A DNA stretch of 64,000 nucleotides from Paraglaciecola sp. L3A3 (GTDB lineage: Bacteria; Pseudomonadota; Gammaproteobacteria; Enterobacterales; Alteromonadaceae), in NCBI RefSeq assembly GCF_009796765.1, contig NZ_CP047023.1:4757501-4821500 (forward strand), written 5' to 3'. Of this stretch, positions 54,162-64,000 are shown one piece after another. The stretch's first letter is position 1; every line of letters begins with the position of its first letter. A program made the position numbers and the translations under genes. The notes beneath the pieces are model-generated. The model made no database searches. It saw nothing but the letters and a program-made list of their open reading frames with translations, and was not told the DNA's origin.

Positions 54162-55979
54162 ATGAATACGATAAACCGTACTTTACAGGTCATTTCCATT
54201 CAGCATGAATTATCTATGAATATTGGCTTAGGCTTACAGTTAGATAAAATGCTCGACCATTTTATGCAAAGAGCTCAACGAAGATTAAGTCTTTATTCAA
54301 TTAATGTCATTTACGACCTAGACAAGTCAGCAAATCACAGTTCAGCATATCTATCGTTTCCAAATAAAAAAAATGTGCAAAAAAATTGGTTGTTAACAAA
54401 GGCTCAGACGCTCTTTGAACAACATCCAACAAACTTTACTGAAATAAAAACAGATTCATACTATTACTATTTTTTTATTATTCCTGAGTTTGGGGTGTTG
54501 GTATTAGAGCGTAAACACCAAGCTATAGATCTGATGATTTTGCATGCCTTACAGCCCCTACTCACTAAATTGTCGATCAGTTGCCAAGCCTGTATTGAAC
54601 ACCAAAATTTAAAAACAGAAATTGAAGCCAGAAAACAAGCTGAACAACAACTTATTCAGCAATCTTTGTTAGATCCACTGACGGGCTTAGCAAATAGAAA
54701 AATGTTTATTATAAAACTCACCGAAACCATTACTAATACATTAAACAATGGAAAATTTGGTGCAGTTTTTTTTATTGATTTAGACCGCTTTAAAGTGATC
54801 AATGACAGCTTAGGACATAATATTGGTGATCAAGTTTTAAAGTTTGTCGGCCAGCGATTCTTAAAGTTTGCTGATGACAACAACACCATAGCAAGAATGG
54901 GTGGGGATGAATTTGTGCTGCTCGCTAACAATTTATCTAATGACAAAGATATTGCTAAAGCTAAGGCTACGGCCATAGCTGAAAAACTATCAACACAAAT
55001 AGCCAAACCTATTTATATTGGTGAAAACACTCTTAGCGTGTCAATAAGTACAGGAATAAGCCTTATCCCCTTAGAAAATCCGCAGGTACAATCCATTGAG
55101 CAGCAAGTAAACTTAATTATACGTAATGCTGATATAGCCATGTATAGCATTAAGCACGCAAATCGTAATGGCTTTAATTTTTTCAATAAAAACCTGCAAT
55201 CTCTTTCTGAACAACACACTCAAGTAGAGAAACACCTAAAATTGGCCATTGAACGTCACGAACTTGAAGTTAATTACCAACCATTAGTAGACAAAACCGG
55301 CCAAATATTTGGCGCAGAAGCTTTATTAAGGTGGAATAACAAAATACTCGGCCAAGTCAGTCCAGTACAATTCATTCCAGTTGCAGAAGAGTCTGGTTTA
55401 ATTATCGAAATTGGTAAATGGGTATTGGTAGAAGCATGCAAACTACACAATCAATTACATGCCGAAAACCCAGACACTAAATTCAAATATATCAGTGTTA
55501 ATGTCAGTCCAAGGCAATTTAATCAAGCTAGTTTTGTACAAGATGTAATCAATATATTAGAAAAATTTAATATTCAAGGTCAGCACATCAGAATTGAAAT
55601 CACTGAAGGTGTAGCGATGGATAATATCGAACTTGCTATACATAAAATCCGAGCACTTAGAGAGTTTGGTATTGAATGTATGTTAGATGATTTTGGTAGT
55701 GGTTATTCATCCTTATCTTATTTGAATAAACTGCCTTTAAAAACCATCAAAATTGACCGCAGTTTTGTCAGTAATATTGATAGTTCTGAATACCATCAAG
55801 TTATAATTCATGCAGTGCAAGAAATATGTCGCTACTCACAACTGGAATGTATTGCTGAAGGCGTAGAAACTCAAACTGAATTCGATTATTTAGCAACTCA
55901 AGGGTTTAATGCCTACCAAGGATATTACTTTCACAAGCCGATGCCTGTGAAAGCATTTTTACACTCTCTTTTATTGTGA
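54162..55979 (+). CDS. GGDEF-EAL c-di-GMP signalling protein
   Basis: 605 residues: an N-terminal region without membrane helices (about 1-150, GAF-like size), GGDEF at 247-251 and EAL at 386-388 (GAEALLRW) with later EAL-domain motifs ITEGVAMD, DDFGSGYSSL, KIDRSFV and AEGVET. Both active sites look intact, so it may be bifunctional. No RxxD inhibitory site precedes GGDEF. It is coupled to the FIST gene with no gap. Confidence 0.92.
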   Translation: MNTINRTLQVISIQHELSMNIGLGLQLDKMLDHFMQRAQRRLSLYSINVIYDLDKSANHSSAYLSFPNKKNVQKNWLLTKAQTLFEQHPTNFTEIKTDSYYYYFFIIPEFGVLVLERKHQAIDLMILHALQPLLTKLSISCQACIEHQNLKTEIEARKQAEQQLIQQSLLDPLTGLANRKMFIIKLTETITNTLNNGKFGAVFFIDLDRFKVINDSLGHNIGDQVLKFVGQRFLKFADDNNTIARMGGDEFVLLANNLSNDKDIAKAKATAIAEKLSTQIAKPIYIGENTLSVSISTGISLIPLENPQVQSIEQQVNLIIRNADIAMYSIKHANRNGFNFFNKNLQSLSEQHTQVEKHLKLAIERHELEVNYQPLVDKTGQIFGAEALLRWNNKILGQVSPVQFIPVAEESGLIIEIGKWVLVEACKLHNQLHAENPDTKFKYISVNVSPRQFNQASFVQDVINILEKFNIQGQHIRIEITEGVAMDNIELAIHKIRALREFGIECMLDDFGSGYSSLSYLNKLPLKTIKIDRSFVSNIDSSEYHQVIIHAVQEICRYSQLECIAEGVETQTEFDYLATQGFNAYQGYYFHKPMPVKAFLHSLLL

Positions 55980-55998
55980 TTGGTTATAGCGATTATAA

Positions 55999-58425
<2,427 letters not shown>

Positions 58426-58436
<11 letters not shown>

Positions 58437-59238
58437 CTTGGCTCTCTACTTTCGGCAAGCCAAAAAGTGACTGAGTATTAGTTATGCAAGCTTGATTAAG
58501 GGTATTGATGTCAACGTTCATTATTGTCGCCACTTGTTCAGCAACGTAAGGTAAATAGGCAGGTTCATTATTGCCTTTATCTAGTTTCCTATTATTTGCT
58601 AACCCTTTGGGACGTAGATAAGGGGCGTCTGTTTCTAATAACAAACGCTGAATGGGCAACTCTTGTATTGCATGCCTTAATGACTCACCTCTTTTGGGAT
58701 CACATACCCAACCGGTTATACCTATATAGAATCCCAAATCGAGGTATTTAGACATTTGCTGACGATTACCGGTAAAGCAGTGAGCTACGCCTCCTACTAA
58801 CTCAGTTTGGTATTTTTCGAGTAATTTAATTTGTTGTTCGAAAGCGTCTCTTTCATGTAAAAAGACTGGTAACTGAAGTTCACAGGCTAATTTTAGTTGC
58901 TGTTCAAAAGCATGTAGTTGTTGTTCTGGAGATGAAAAATTGCGATTAAAATCTAAGCCACATTCGCCAATTGCCACCACTTGTGGCGAACTAGCTAGTT
59001 GGCGTAAGGTATCTAAGGTTTTGCTGTTGAATTCTTTACTATGATGGGGATGAACACCGGCAGTAGCAAATAAATGAGTGGGATGAGACCGAGTGAGATC
59101 TAATGCTTCACAACTTAATGCTTCCGAAGTACCTGTGATTATGATTTGCTGAACCTTGGCATCAACAGCTCTAGCCAATACAGGTTCAACTGCAAGTCTA
59201 TTATCTGTAAAGTTGACACCAATATCACACCAATACAT
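58426..59238 (-). CDS. tatD: TatD metal-dependent deoxyribonuclease
   Basis: About 270-residue TIM-barrel hydrolase. DIGVNFTDNRL at the N-terminus, GVHPHHSKEF, GECGLDFNRNFS, HCFTG and ETDAPYLRP carry the metal ligands and match E. coli TatD itself rather than YcfH or YjjV. The ATG at 59238 follows an in-frame GTG at 59241. It lies 68 bases after tatC, as in E. coli tatABCD. Confidence 0.93.
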
Positions 59239-59305
59239 CACTTAACTTCCCTTCATGAAGGCCTTAACTATCAGTAAATACAGAGTTGCATGAACATACA
59301 CTCAA

Positions 59306-60052
59306 CTATGAATTTTCTTCCTGCTCATCAATTTCAACTTTTTTACGAGAATAAATTCCACCAACCACAATACCAAACTCGTACAAAATCCACATAGGTA
59401 TAGCAAGTAAGGTTTGCGAGATAATATCTGGAGGCGTTAACAACATGCCCACCACAAATACACCAACAATCACATAGGGACGCTTAGCTCTTAACGCTGC
59501 TGGAGTTGTCATGCCAGTCCAACACATCAGTACTATGGCGACAGGAATTTCAAATGATAACCCAAAGGCAAAAAATATTTTTAATACAAAATTAAGGTAA
59601 CTACTGATATCAGTATTAATCACCACTCCTTCGGGGGCGACACTAGTAAAAAAAGCAAAGGCTAGAGGAAAAACCACATAATAGGCAAAAGCCATCCCTA
59701 AATAAAATAATAGGGTACTAGAAAATAACAATGGAGCGACTAGGCGTTTTTCATTTTTGTATAACCCAGGAGCCACAAACCCCCAAATTTGATAAAAAAC
59801 CATAGGGATAGCAATAAAAAATGATAGCACCATAGTTAATTTAAATGGTGCAAAAAAAGGTGAAGCAACATCAGTTGCTATCATTTCTGCATGTTCAGGA
59901 AGAGTATCTAATAATGGTGTTGCCAACCAGTGATACAGATCTTGGGCAAAATAAGCCAAACAGATAAAAACAACTAAGACACTTAAAAATGCTTTGATTA
60001 CGCGACTTCTAAGCTCAATTAAATGTGCAACTAAGCTATTTGCTTCAGCCAT
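59306..60052 (-). CDS. tatC: Sec-independent translocase subunit TatC
   Basis: 248-residue six-helix inner membrane protein that recognises twin-arginine signals. The N-terminal [12 protein letters not shown] and the periplasmic and loop motifs ([30 protein letters not shown]) are standard, with the conserved Glu in FEIPV. Six bases after tatB. Confidence 0.96.
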   Translation of the reverse strand: MAEANSLVAHLIELRSRVIKAFLSVLVVFICLAYFAQDLYHWLATPLLDTLPEHAEMIATDVASPFFAPFKLTMVLSFFIAIPMVFYQIWGFVAPGLYKNEKRLVAPLLFSSTLLFYLGMAFAYYVVFPLAFAFFTSVAPEGVVINTDISSYLNFVLKIFFAFGLSFEIPVAIVLMCWTGMTTPAALRAKRPYVIVGVFVVGMLLTPPDIISQTLLAIPMWILYEFGIVVGGIYSRKKVEIDEQEENS

Positions 60053-60058
60053 CCTTGA

Positions 60059-60358
60059 TTACTCTTTAGAATAGGGTTTTTGTACGGATTTAGCTGCATT
60101 ACGAAGTTCATCAACAGATTCTTGTAATTCAGGAGACAAATTTTCTAAATTTTGTTGTTCTGCTTTTTTTAAGTTTTCGTGCAATTCATGAATTTTAAAT
60201 TGCTGCTCGACTTCTTGCTTAAAACCATTCGCCATACCTTTAATATTGCGGATAGTTTTCATCGTAGAACGCACAGCACCAGGCAATCTTTCAGGCCCTA
60301 ATACCACTAATGCTAACCCTGCTATAATCAGCAGTTCAAAAAAGCCAATATCAAACAT
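60059..60358 (-). CDS. tatB: Sec-independent translocase subunit TatB
   Basis: 99 residues: [26 protein letters not shown] is the TatB membrane helix and hinge, then an amphipathic helix and a charged tail. It is shorter than E. coli TatB (171) because the tail is reduced. Its start overlaps the tatA stop by one base. Confidence 0.94.
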   Translation of the reverse strand: MFDIGFFELLIIAGLALVVLGPERLPGAVRSTMKTIRNIKGMANGFKQEVEQQFKIHELHENLKKAEQQNLENLSPELQESVDELRNAAKSVQKPYSKE

Positions 60359-60606
60359 TAATTAGACTCTTTCTGTTCGCTCTTAGTTTCTTTAATTTTA
60401 TTTTCAGCAGCTTCAGATGACTTATCTTCAACTTTTTCATCAGTTTTTTTAAAATCAGCATCTTTATCTTCTTCACTCATGGCTTTTTTGAAACCTTTCA
60501 AAGCGCCACCTAAGTCCCCACCAATGCCACGTAATTTTTTAGTGCCAAACAACAACACCACAATCGCTAATATAATTAAAAGCTGCATAGGACTAATGCC
60601 AAACAT
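60358..60606 (-). CDS. tatA: Sec-independent translocase subunit TatA
   Basis: 82 residues from the ATG at 60606 ([10 protein letters not shown]) with a TTGGAG ribosome site; an in-frame TTG lies four codons upstream. One membrane helix with [14 protein letters not shown] at the hinge, then a highly charged tail. It forms the pore-like oligomers of the Tat system. First gene of tatABC. Confidence 0.95.
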   Translation of the reverse strand: MFGISPMQLLIILAIVVLLFGTKKLRGIGGDLGGALKGFKKAMSEEDKDADFKKTDEKVEDKSSEAAENKIKETKSEQKESN

Positions 60607-60852
60607 AAAATACTCCAAAATACATAATTGATGTCATTATACGGTTCTTCACCGAAAGGTCACTGAGTTTGATGACTTAACTAGCAAAAATCAAATAGAA
60701 AAACCGCTTATATCCAGAATGAAAATATAGTTTGCTAGAAAGCTGATATTGTATCTTTTCAACTTGCTTGATTTATACTGGATAAAAAAGCATTTTATAT
60801 CACATTTTTGCTCAGCTTATCGAGCAAAGGGCAAGATTTAAGAGGAGGCTGT

Positions 60853-61770
60853 TTGCAGAAAAATATTTTTTTAAGCTTGTGCCTACTTAGTGCTTGTTCA
60901 GTACAAGCAGAAGAACCCTTACCAGACTACCCTTGGTTAGACGAAATGCATGGAAGTGTCGCTAATTCGGTTAATTCAACAGCATTATGGTTTGATGATT
61001 TTTTTGCTTTAAAAGGCTTTAATTCTATGCAAAAAGCAGATGGTGAAGCCCGTATTTTACTGGCATGGGAACCAAGAAGTAGAGATTTAACTAAATTTAA
61101 AACCCGCTTTAAAGTGAGTTTTAAATTACCTAACTTAAAAAACAGAGCAGACCTTATTTTTTCAGATGAAGATGATCAAGACAACGAGAATCCATTAAGT
61201 ACATTAGGTAACCAAGAAACTCCAGAGCGCAACCGTTTTAGTCTCGCTCTACGTTGGAAAAGTAAACCCGATAGTGGTTTTTCCCAGCGCATTGGTATAG
61301 GCCGAAGATTACAGCCATTTGTCAAAAGCCGCTACCGCCATGCGCACTTTTTGTCCACAAAAACCACATTAAGCTGGGAAACATCTGCTTACTATTATTC
61401 TCGAGATGGTTTGGGTACAGACCTATCGTGGCGTTTCAGTTATCAACAAAATGACAAGTCAATCATTAGACAAAATAATCACTACTATTATCGTGATAAA
61501 GAAAATGACTGGTTGTGGCAACATAGCTTTCAGCACTTGAATCAAATTGATCACAAGAACGCATTAATTTCTGGGATATATTTTGAAGGAACCAGCCAAC
61601 CCAACTTTCGCCTAGATGAATACTTAGTAAGTGTACGTTGGCGTAAAAACGCCCTTCGAGAATGGTTATTTTATGAATTAGAACCCTTCGTAATGTGGCG
61701 AAGAGATGAAGGGTTTTCAGCATCATATGGTATAGGGCTAAGACTCGAAGGCCACTTTAGCAAGAAATAA
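60853..61770 (+). CDS. Hypothetical outer-membrane-like protein
   Basis: About 305 residues from a TTG at 60853 with a GAGGAGG site just upstream; a second start at 60808 would bury the signal peptide (MQKNIFLSLCLLSACSVQA). The mature part has alternating aromatic and polar strands (TSAYYYSRDGLGTDLSWRFSYQQ, LFYELEPFVMWRRDEGFSASYG) like a beta-barrel and ends in a strand close to the C-terminus. It lies alone between tatA and ubiB on the opposite strand, interrupting the usual ubiB-tatA order. Function unknown. Confidence 0.75.
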   Translation: MQKNIFLSLCLLSACSVQAEEPLPDYPWLDEMHGSVANSVNSTALWFDDFFALKGFNSMQKADGEARILLAWEPRSRDLTKFKTRFKVSFKLPNLKNRADLIFSDEDDQDNENPLSTLGNQETPERNRFSLALRWKSKPDSGFSQRIGIGRRLQPFVKSRYRHAHFLSTKTTLSWETSAYYYSRDGLGTDLSWRFSYQQNDKSIIRQNNHYYYRDKENDWLWQHSFQHLNQIDHKNALISGIYFEGTSQPNFRLDEYLVSVRWRKNALREWLFYELEPFVMWRRDEGFSASYGIGLRLEGHFSKK

Positions 61771-61791
61771 AGCCTAACCTTATTTTACAAG

Positions 61792-63423
61792 CTAAATTTT
61801 CTTTATATTCCATGCCACAAGCCAACTCAAAATCCCAACACCTGCACAGGTCATACTCGGCCACCATAAATTTTGATAGATAGGTAAAATACTGGCTACT
61901 ATAATTAAACTGCAGCCTACCATCACCAATTGGCTACTTCTGTGTTGTTGTTTAAGTTGTAGTTGTTGTTTCTCAAACTGCAATCTTTGTTGTTCAGGTA
62001 AGGTTTTCACCTGTTTTAAAGAGTCATAAATTAAATCTGGGATCTCGGGTAGTTTTTCAGACCAATAAGGTAAGTTTGCTGAAACCTTGTTATACATGGC
62101 TTTAAAACCAATTTGTTCTTTTAACCAATTTTCTAAAAAAGGCTTAGCCGTTTGCCATAAATCAAGTTGTGGGTACAACTGGCGGCCCAAGCCCTCAATA
62201 TATAGTAAGGTTTTTTGCAATAACACTAGCTGTGGTTGGATCACCATATTGAATCGTCTAGCGGTATTAAACAGTTGTAATAACACATTACTAAATTCAA
62301 TTTCTGCCAGAGGTTTTTTAAATATGGGCTCACACACCTTACGAATAGACGCTTCAAAATCATCTATGTCTGTGTCTGAAGGTACCCATCCAGAATCCAC
62401 GTGTAACTCTGCTACTTTGCGGTAATTACTATTAAAAAAGGCAATAAAGTTTTCAGCTAAATACCGCTTATCTTCACGAGTTAAAGTACCTACTATGCCA
62501 AAATCTATAGTGATGTATTGAGGATCTTGTGGGTTTTCGTACGCGACAAAAATATTACCAGGGTGCATATCCGCGTGAAAAAAACTATCACGGAACACTT
62601 GGGTGAAAAAAACTTCTACACCACGCTCAGCTAATCTTTTTAAATTGGTATTGCGCGCTGTAAGTTGCTCTATGTCTGATATAGGTGTGCCATAAATACG
62701 TTCCATCACCATAACGTTCTTATGGCAATAATCGCTATAGATTTTAGGCACGTATAAGGCCGGAGAATTTTCAAAGTTTTGTTTGAACTGAATACCATTG
62801 GCCGCTTCATGCGTTAAATCTAACTCATCGATTATGGTGCGTTCGTATTCTTCCACAACTTCCACTGGTCGCAGACGTTTACCGTCAGGTAATACCTTTT
62901 GTAACACACTGGCTAAAGTGCGCATCAGTTCAATATCAGATTGAATGGTTTGTTTGATGTTAGGTCGAATAACCTTAACCACCACATCTGCATTATTACT
63001 TTTTAATTTGGCCGAATGTACTTGCGCTATAGATGCTGAAGCCAAAGGTTTAGTGTCAAACTCACTGAATAATTGCTCAATTGATTCTAGGCCTAATGCA
63101 TGACGAATAATTTGCTGTGCTTGTTCGCTGTCAAAGGGCTCCACTTGATCTTGTAAAATACTTAACTCTTTAGCGATATCTGCAGGCAACAAATCTTTGC
63201 GTGTCGACAACATTTGACCAAACTTTATAAATACTGGGCCTAAGGTCTGCAACGCTAAGCGAATACGGGCACCTTCAGATTTATCCTTGTGTTTATTCGC
63301 CAGCCAAAAAAATAACCCTCTACCTAATTTTGCATACCAAGGTAGCCATTTATTAGGGACCATTTCATCTAAGCCATGTTCTAGCATCACTTTATTAATA
63401 TGATATAGGCGAAAAACTCTCAC
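61792..63423 (-). CDS. ubiB: Ubiquinone biosynthesis ATPase-like kinase UbiB
   Basis: 543-residue atypical kinase (E. coli 546) needed for ubiquinone synthesis. The KxGQ motif is at 67-70 (FIKFGQ), the Ala-rich loop is [11 protein letters not shown], then the catalytic [10 protein letters not shown] and IDFGIVG. Two membrane helices close the C-terminus (about 490-540). The GTG start overlaps the ubiJ stop by four bases. Confidence 0.96.
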   Translation of the reverse strand: MRVFRLYHINKVMLEHGLDEMVPNKWLPWYAKLGRGLFFWLANKHKDKSEGARIRLALQTLGPVFIKFGQMLSTRKDLLPADIAKELSILQDQVEPFDSEQAQQIIRHALGLESIEQLFSEFDTKPLASASIAQVHSAKLKSNNADVVVKVIRPNIKQTIQSDIELMRTLASVLQKVLPDGKRLRPVEVVEEYERTIIDELDLTHEAANGIQFKQNFENSPALYVPKIYSDYCHKNVMVMERIYGTPISDIEQLTARNTNLKRLAERGVEVFFTQVFRDSFFHADMHPGNIFVAYENPQDPQYITIDFGIVGTLTREDKRYLAENFIAFFNSNYRKVAELHVDSGWVPSDTDIDDFEASIRKVCEPIFKKPLAEIEFSNVLLQLFNTARRFNMVIQPQLVLLQKTLLYIEGLGRQLYPQLDLWQTAKPFLENWLKEQIGFKAMYNKVSANLPYWSEKLPEIPDLIYDSLKQVKTLPEQQRLQFEKQQLQLKQQHRSSQLVMVGCSLIIVASILPIYQNLWWPSMTCAGVGILSWLVAWNIKKI

Positions 63424-64000
63424 AGGTTTGGATTTTCCTTATTTGGATTAGAGTTAGATTTTTTTGCCGCAGCTTGCTCGGCATTTTCCCGTTCGGCACT
63501 CGCCCGTTCTAAGAGGGCAATTTTTGCGGCTAATCGTTCAGTGCTACTACGTAATTCACTCACTTCATCACTGAATAAAATGACCTCATTTTGACTAACC
63601 GCAATTGAATCATCTTTGGTTAATCTGGCTGTCATTTTTTCAGCACTTTGATTAAGATTGATTTTGGCCTTTTCAAACACACTTTTAAAACTAGCAAAGG
63701 TTTGGTGAGCAACTACATCTCCAGTATATTTGGATAGTTGTTCTTCCCAATCTATATCTAAGTCTTTTATCAAGCTGCTGAAGGTTTGTGCCACATAAAT
63801 ATCGCCTATTAGGTTCAATTTTTTTTGCTGAATCAATTGGGTTAGTTGACTGGTATCTTGCAACTTAGGCAGAGTTTCTAAATTTAATTCAATTAAACAA
63901 TCTGGCGCTGATGCTTGCGGCTCGTCTGCAGACTTAGGCATGACTACACCTAAGTCAATTTGCTCTGAAAAACGGAACAATAATGGCCACGGAAGTTCAT
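63420..64000 (-). CDS. ubiJ: Ubiquinone biosynthesis accessory factor UbiJ, 5' end off window
   Basis: The frame is open to the right edge, so about 193 residues are seen and the first few tens are missing. The SCP2-like domain ([37 protein letters not shown]) and a C-terminal coiled coil ([17 protein letters not shown]) match UbiJ. It acts as a lipid-binding scaffold of the Ubi complex. A TTG at 63980 is not likely to be the real start. Confidence 0.88.
   Translation of the reverse strand, partial: ELPWPLLFRFSEQIDLGVVMPKSADEPQASAPDCLIELNLETLPKLQDTSQLTQLIQQKKLNLIGDIYVAQTFSSLIKDLDIDWEEQLSKYTGDVVAHQTFASFKSVFEKAKINLNQSAEKMTARLTKDDSIAVSQNEVILFSDEVSELRSSTERLAAKIALLERASAERENAEQAAAKKSNSNPNKENPNL

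Overview
The window looks like the chromosome of an Alteromonadales gammaproteobacterium, most like Glaciecola/Paraglaciecola/Alteromonas. I judge this from the A+T-rich sequence, the ubiJ-ubiB-tatABC-tatD, gppA-rhlB-trxA-rho and murB-birA-coaX-tRNA(Thr,Tyr,Gly,Thr)-tufB orders, an EF-G2 type second elongation factor G, a GlyGly-CTERM protein, and many GGDEF/EAL proteins. The genus is inferred from protein character only; no database was searched.

Layout. 1-4887 (minus): part of an aryl-polyene type pigment cluster (ammonia-lyase running off the left edge, acyltransferase, glycosyltransferase, dehydratase, AMP-ligase). 5070-10260 (minus): the complete 11-gene S10 ribosomal protein operon with promoter, an L4-type attenuator-like leader and a terminator directly after rpsQ; the spc operon does not follow. 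10420-23910: mixed housekeeping and signalling genes (GAF-containing GspE/PilB ATPase, cytochrome b561 and cytochrome c', alpha/beta hydrolase with a beta-helix-like tail, diguanylate cyclase, EF-G2, FKBP lipoprotein, a hypothetical lipoprotein, a cyclophilin with a GlyGly-CTERM tail, aldo/keto reductase, carbonic anhydrase). 24123-30807: murB-birA-coaX, a hybrid kinase and response regulator pair, four tRNAs and tuf. After tuf there is a 44-bp relic of a second tuf 3' end behind a hairpin-rich insert, and the expected secE-nusG do not follow.

31196-41323: YHS protein, then a three-gene unit yqiJ (NfeD-like), yqiK (flotillin) and a 1698-residue AAA ATPase with a DUF3686-like N-terminus, followed by a YgjV-like membrane protein and a periplasmic binding protein. 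41324-45980 is the accessory region: a RelE/HigB-HTH toxin-antitoxin pair between 78-bp direct repeats, about 1 kb of hairpin repeats without genes, an IS630-family element with a second copy inserted in it in inverse orientation, more hairpin repeats, a tRNA-Thr fragment and an intact tRNA-Thr. 46117-64000: purEK, rho, trxA, rhlB-gppA, FIST plus GGDEF-EAL, hemB, a membrane diguanylate cyclase, tatD, tatCBA, an outer-membrane-like protein, ubiB and ubiJ (cut by the right edge).

The most unusual signal is a family of modular hairpins in the non-coding DNA at 30857-30974, 42690-43402 and 45628-45822. Loops are nearly constant (NGGA or GNA type), while stems differ completely between copies yet stay self-complementary. 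Comparing related units shows that a block of four hairpins of about 70 bp is present in some copies and absent in others. The yqiJ-yqiK-AAA unit is the best candidate for a poorly described protein system.
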